7,795 nucleotides of DNA, from the NCBI GenBank assembly GCA_964429875.1, contig CAYSDL010000058.1, forward strand, positions 1 through 7,795, in the 5' to 3' direction. Below, piece by piece: positions 5,526-7,795 of this stretch (positions are counted from its first letter, which is position 1; each line of letters opens with the position of its first letter). Below the pieces are notes generated by a model. That model saw nothing but the letters and a program-made list of their open reading frames with translations, was not told the origin of the DNA and did no database searches. A program made the position numbers and the translations under genes. Source of the stretch: CAYSDL01 sp964429875. Lineage in GTDB: Bacteria; Fidelibacterota; Marinisomatia; SCGC-AAA003-L08; D37C17.

Positions 5526-7378
5526 TATTGAAGGATTATATTTACTAATGATACTACATCTAAAATATTTACATCACCATCATTATTTACATCTGCACCA
5601 TCCAATTCTACTGCTGCAGGACTTAAGATATGATTTACCAAAATAATTACATCCAAAATATTAATATTATTATCCGAATTTAAATCACCTGATATAAAAT
5701 CGGAAGAATCAAAAACATGCCATCCTGCATTTGGATGAGAAACAGTATCGTTAAATACATTTGTTGCAGTAATAAAATATTCTATTGTTGAATTTGAATT
5801 TAAGAGAGGGAATGTTCCTGAAAAAATATTATTTGATTCAAGTTCTAGGGTGAACTCTCCAAAAGGACCATCTTCTGCGCTATATTTCCAATGGACTCTA
5901 ACAGATTGTAACTCTGTATTAATGTTACCATAATCAATAACTTCTGCTTCAATATAAATAGTTCCATTATTTGTAAGCTCTTCAGTTCTAATAGATTTGT
6001 GTGATATATGAATCATATTAGGATCAAATACTCCCATTGTTCTACAATGTAGAGCATCCTCAGAATACCAGGGACTCCCAAATGTATCATCAAAGCCAAT
6101 GACATCATAACCTGGCATTGCTTCTGCATAGGTTCCTAGCGCTTGTTCATCTTCAGGGATACCATATTGAGGAACAAGAATTTTATTATTTAGGATCAGA
6201 GAATTTGTATAGGCTGCAACTGGGTTCCATTCCCATGAACCACCATTTATTTCAGGACATAAAATCCTATGTATCTTAAAAGGTCTATTATAAAAAGTAT
6301 TTAAATCATAAAATGATTGAGCAAAATCTTCCATACATTCATATTCAGGACTTGATTCTGGGATCTGTTTAATAATAATAGTTTCTGAGTTAACAAGTTT
6401 TGCTAAACAATCTATATGCTGAATACTCTCTTCATTTGGATTATCAAATATATAATAGTTGTCAACATTTAAATATTCTTGAATAATATTTACAAATTCA
6501 TCTGTATCCACATTATTTTCGTTAACCATTAACTCTGTAGAGAACCCCATGCCATATCCATCTGTCATAAAATTTCCACCTGTCCAGTATAATGGCAAAT
6601 TTTGAATTTCCCAATTCATCTGATTTGCAAAATCTATATTTGTATCATCATCTTCATCCCATCCTCTAGATTCAGATTGTACTTCCCTTCCTTCAATCTG
6701 GGATCTATTTCCAAACATTAACTCTTCATCACAGTATCCATTATCATCTGATGTATTTTCTTCACAATCTCCACAATCCCAACTATATTCATCACACATA
6801 AAGTTTAATCCCCAATTTCCATCATCACAGTAACCATCGCCTATCCAATCCATTATCTGACCATCGCCATTAAAATCTTCACATAATTCATTATTTACAT
6901 AGCAATCATATCCTTCACTAGCATATTCAGGCTGATTATTACAGAATTCGGTGCCAACACAATCAGCTAATATCATATTCTCATCACAATCAGTTTCTGA
7001 AAATTCGCATCCATACTCTACAGGATATCCATTAAACTGTTGATTAACTACTTTCCAATAATCTTCACCAATAATAAATTGAGGGCCATGATCTCTAGTC
7101 CAATGACTATATGTATCAGTATTAATAAATACTACATTATTAAAATCTATTCCCCAATTATTGAAATTATTTGTTGCTTGATTTTGTTGGTTGGTCGTTT
7201 CTACAAGTACATAAATGATATCATTACTCGCTAACTCAATAACCAAATTTTGTGGAATACCTAATGGCCACCTTATTATTGTACCTAAAGCTGGTTCCCA
7301 TTCTGCTACAACCCTTCGATCAGGTATTTCAGAATGTAAAAAAGTAAATGAAAAAATAAATAGTAACATTCTATACAT
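5525..7378 (-). CDS. Secreted PAD_porph-family deiminase with internal Cys-rich insertion and C-terminal dockerin-like domain
   Basis: 617-aa exported enzyme, first gene of the dockerin operon. The signal peptide ends near FLHS (16). The catalytic fold is that of agmatine deiminase and Porphyromonas-type peptidylarginine deiminase, which hydrolyse a guanidino group to a ureido group plus ammonia. Visible landmarks are VAEWEPALGTIIRWP (24-38), WTRDHGP (93-99, catalytic Asp96), TGGNFMTDG (266-274), HIDCLAKL (321-328, His321 and Asp323) and DALHCRTMGV (441-450, nucleophile Cys445). All key residues are present, so it should be active. Residues about 118-232 interrupt this domain with an Asp/Cys-rich block containing WIGDGYCDDGNWG (178-190). 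A beta-sandwich-like region (about 465-557) follows, then two dockerin-like repeats (563-617). Agmatine versus peptidyl-arginine as substrate cannot be decided; export favours a peptide or an extracellular amine. There is no Shine-Dalgarno; the shared 15-nt element lies 4 nt upstream of the ATG. Confidence 0.9.
   Translation of the reverse strand: MYRMLLFIFSFTFLHSEIPDRRVVAEWEPALGTIIRWPLGIPQNLVIELASNDIIYVLVETTNQQNQATNNFNNWGIDFNNVVFINTDTYSHWTRDHGPQFIIGEDYWKVVNQQFNGYPVEYGCEFSETDCDENMILADCVGTEFCNNQPEYASEGYDCYVNNELCEDFNGDGQIMDWIGDGYCDDGNWGLNFMCDEYSWDCGDCEENTSDDNGYCDEELMFGNRSQIEGREVQSESRGWDEDDDTNIDFANQMNWEIQNLPLYWTGGNFMTDGYGMGFSTELMVNENNVDTDEFVNIIQEYLNVDNYYIFDNPNEESIQHIDCLAKLVNSETIIIKQIPESSPEYECMEDFAQSFYDLNTFYNRPFKIHRILCPEINGGSWEWNPVAAYTNSLILNNKILVPQYGIPEDEQALGTYAEAMPGYDVIGFDDTFGSPWYSEDALHCRTMGVFDPNMIHISHKSIRTEELTNNGTIYIEAEVIDYGNINTELQSVRVHWKYSAEDGPFGEFTLELESNNIFSGTFPLLNSNSTIEYFITATNVFNDTVSHPNAGWHVFDSSDFISGDLNSDNNINILDVIILVNHILSPAAVELDGADVNNDGDVNILDVVSLVNIILQ
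6683..7027 (-). other. Cys-rich insertion inside the deiminase catalytic domain
   Basis: This codes for residues about 118-232 of the deiminase, between the catalytic Asp96 motif and the GGN motif. It holds Cys at 124, 131, 140, 146, 159, 166, 184, 195, 202, 205 and 216 and Asp-rich blocks (DCDENM, DFNGDGQIMDWIGDGYCDD, DCGDCE). The catalytic Asp-to-His distance here is 225 residues, against 106 in P. gingivalis PAD (Asp130 to His236), while the His-to-Cys distance is nearly normal (124 against 115). That fits an insertion of about 115 residues. Boundaries are approximate. Confidence 0.75.
6873..6913 (-). repeat. Near-identical 41-nt repeat (copy 2) of the Cys-rich module
   Basis: Partner of positions 1-41, with 38 of 41 bases identical in the same orientation. 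It lies within the Cys-rich insertion of the deiminase and encodes the DCYVNNELCED region. Beyond 6913 the two genes still match at protein level for about 25 residues, but the DNA diverges and the deiminase copy has three extra residues. Confidence 0.7.
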
Positions 7379-7382
7379 ATTT

Positions 7383-7397
7383 TAATCTACAAAATAA
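7383..7397 (-). promoter_or_regulatory. 15-nt start-proximal element, copy 2
   Basis: The same 15 nt as at 170-184, here 4 nt before the deiminase ATG and touching the T run of the cold-shock terminator. Because the terminator lies directly upstream, the operon needs either a promoter at or over this element or read-through from the cold-shock gene. The resemblance to TAnnTTTG (TTATTTTG here) is imperfect. Confidence 0.35.
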
Positions 7398-7421
7398 AAA
7401 AGCCTCTTAAAAGAGGCTTTT
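7396..7421 (-). terminator. Rho-independent terminator of the cold-shock gene
   Basis: A strong inverted repeat with GC-containing core AGCCTCTT (7401-7408) and AAGAGGCT (7411-7418), extended by A/T pairs to an 11-bp stem with a very short AA loop. On the minus strand the stem runs into six T's and then ATTTT, as expected for termination of the gene at 7482-7694. On the plus strand it is followed by TTTTATTATT, so it could act weakly in both directions. The cold-shock stop codon is about 60 nt upstream. Confidence 0.88.
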
Positions 7422-7434
7422 ATTATTACAAATA

Positions 7435-7462
7435 AGTATTTAGAGATAAATCCTTAAATACT
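7435..7462 (-). other. AT-rich hairpin in the 3' untranslated region of the cold-shock gene
   Basis: Perfect 8-bp inverted repeat AGTATTTA (7435-7442) and TAAATACT (7455-7462) with a 12-nt loop, between the cold-shock stop codon and its terminator. It could be a 3' UTR stability element, but all-A/T arms except one G/C pair make chance possible in DNA this AT-rich. Confidence 0.25.
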
Positions 7463-7481
7463 AAAATTGTTATTTGGTCAG

Positions 7482-7694
7482 TTATTTAGGGACAACGTTA
7501 GTTGCACAAGGACCTTTATCACTGCTTCCTTCTGTAAACTCAACACTTTGTCCATCTTTTAACGTTTTAAAACCTTCCATTTGTATTTCACTCATGTGAA
7601 CAAAAAGATCTTTACCACCACCAGACGGCTCGATAAAGCCAAATCCTTTAGCGTCGTTAAACCATTTTACTGTACCTTCTTTTACATCACTCAT
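7482..7694 (-). CDS. csp: CspA-family cold-shock protein
   Basis: 70-aa single cold-shock domain, the usual length for bacterial Csp proteins, which bind single-stranded RNA and DNA and act as cytoplasmic RNA chaperones. RNP1 is KGFGFI (16-21) and RNP2 is LFVHMS (30-35); Trp11, Phe18, Phe20, Phe31 and His33 form the usual nucleic-acid-binding face. It opens with GTVKWFN (7-13) and ends with the family-typical GPCATNVVPK. AAAGGA in the minus-strand leader, about 10 nt from the ATG, is a good Shine-Dalgarno. It is monocistronic by layout, with its own promoter and a strong terminator. The leader is only about 30 nt from the predicted transcription start, shorter than the long thermosensing leader of E. 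coli cspA. It is transcribed towards the dockerin operon but is functionally unrelated to it. Confidence 0.97.
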   Translation of the reverse strand: MSDVKEGTVKWFNDAKGFGFIEPSGGGKDLFVHMSEIQMEGFKTLKDGQSVEFTEGSSDKGPCATNVVPK

Positions 7695-7730
7695 TTTTAT
7701 CTTTTCCTTTAATTAAGTATTACGAACTTG

Positions 7731-7761
7731 CAAAGCTACTATATATTTTGGCATATACAAA
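7731..7761 (-). promoter_or_regulatory. Bacteroidota-type promoter of the cold-shock gene
   Basis: On the minus strand TTTG (7758-7761), a 19-nt spacer, then TAGCTTTG (7731-7738) match exactly the Bacteroidota housekeeping promoter (-33 TTTG, -7 TAnnTTTG) with normal spacing. Transcription would start near 7725, giving a leader of about 30 nt that includes the ribosome binding site. This supports an FCB-group host. Confidence 0.7.
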
Positions 7762-7795
7762 GATAAAATAATTTTATTTCTTTTCTTAAAATTAT

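Overview
The window is AT-rich and shows a Gram-negative, FCB-type bacterium. My best guess is the Marinimicrobia (SAR406) lineage or a close relative. The guess rests on three things: four proteins ending in the same tandem dockerin-like tail (NILDVV.LVN.IL), Cys-rich modules of the type WIGDGYCDDG, and a Bacteroidota-style promoter (TTTG, 19 nt, TAnnTTTG) in front of a cold-shock gene. The taxonomic call is inference.

Layout, left to right. Positions 1-164 (minus) hold the start of a secreted Cys-rich protein that runs off the window. Positions 203-1243 (minus) encode a lipoprotein with a transglutaminase-like Cys-His-Asp core. A 224-nt divergent intergenic region follows. Positions 1468-2220 (plus) encode a TSUP (TauE/SafE) membrane transporter whose end overlaps, tail to tail, the last gene of the next block.

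Positions 7378 down to 2204 (minus) look like one tightly packed operon. Its order of transcription is: a secreted PAD_porph-family guanidino deiminase with a Cys-rich block inserted in its catalytic domain (617 aa); a 20-cysteine secreted protein (198 aa); a 43-aa single-pass membrane peptide at 4771-4902; an arylsulfotransferase-like beta-propeller protein (474 aa); and an alpha/beta-hydrolase esterase (382 aa). Gene junctions are overlaps or gaps of 26 nt or less. All four larger products have a signal peptide and end in a two-repeat, calcium-loop dockerin-like domain, so they are probably exported and share a docking or surface-retention mechanism. No cohesin partner is encoded here.

At the right end, positions 7482-7694 (minus) encode a CspA-family cold-shock protein with a recognisable promoter and a strong rho-independent terminator. 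The terminator's T run ends less than 20 nt from the start codon of the deiminase operon.

The most interesting points are the dockerin-tagged secreted operon, the Cys-rich insertion that splits the deiminase catalytic domain and recurs at nearly identical DNA level in the left-edge gene, the 15-nt element shared by the start regions of those two genes, and the unannotated 43-aa peptide.
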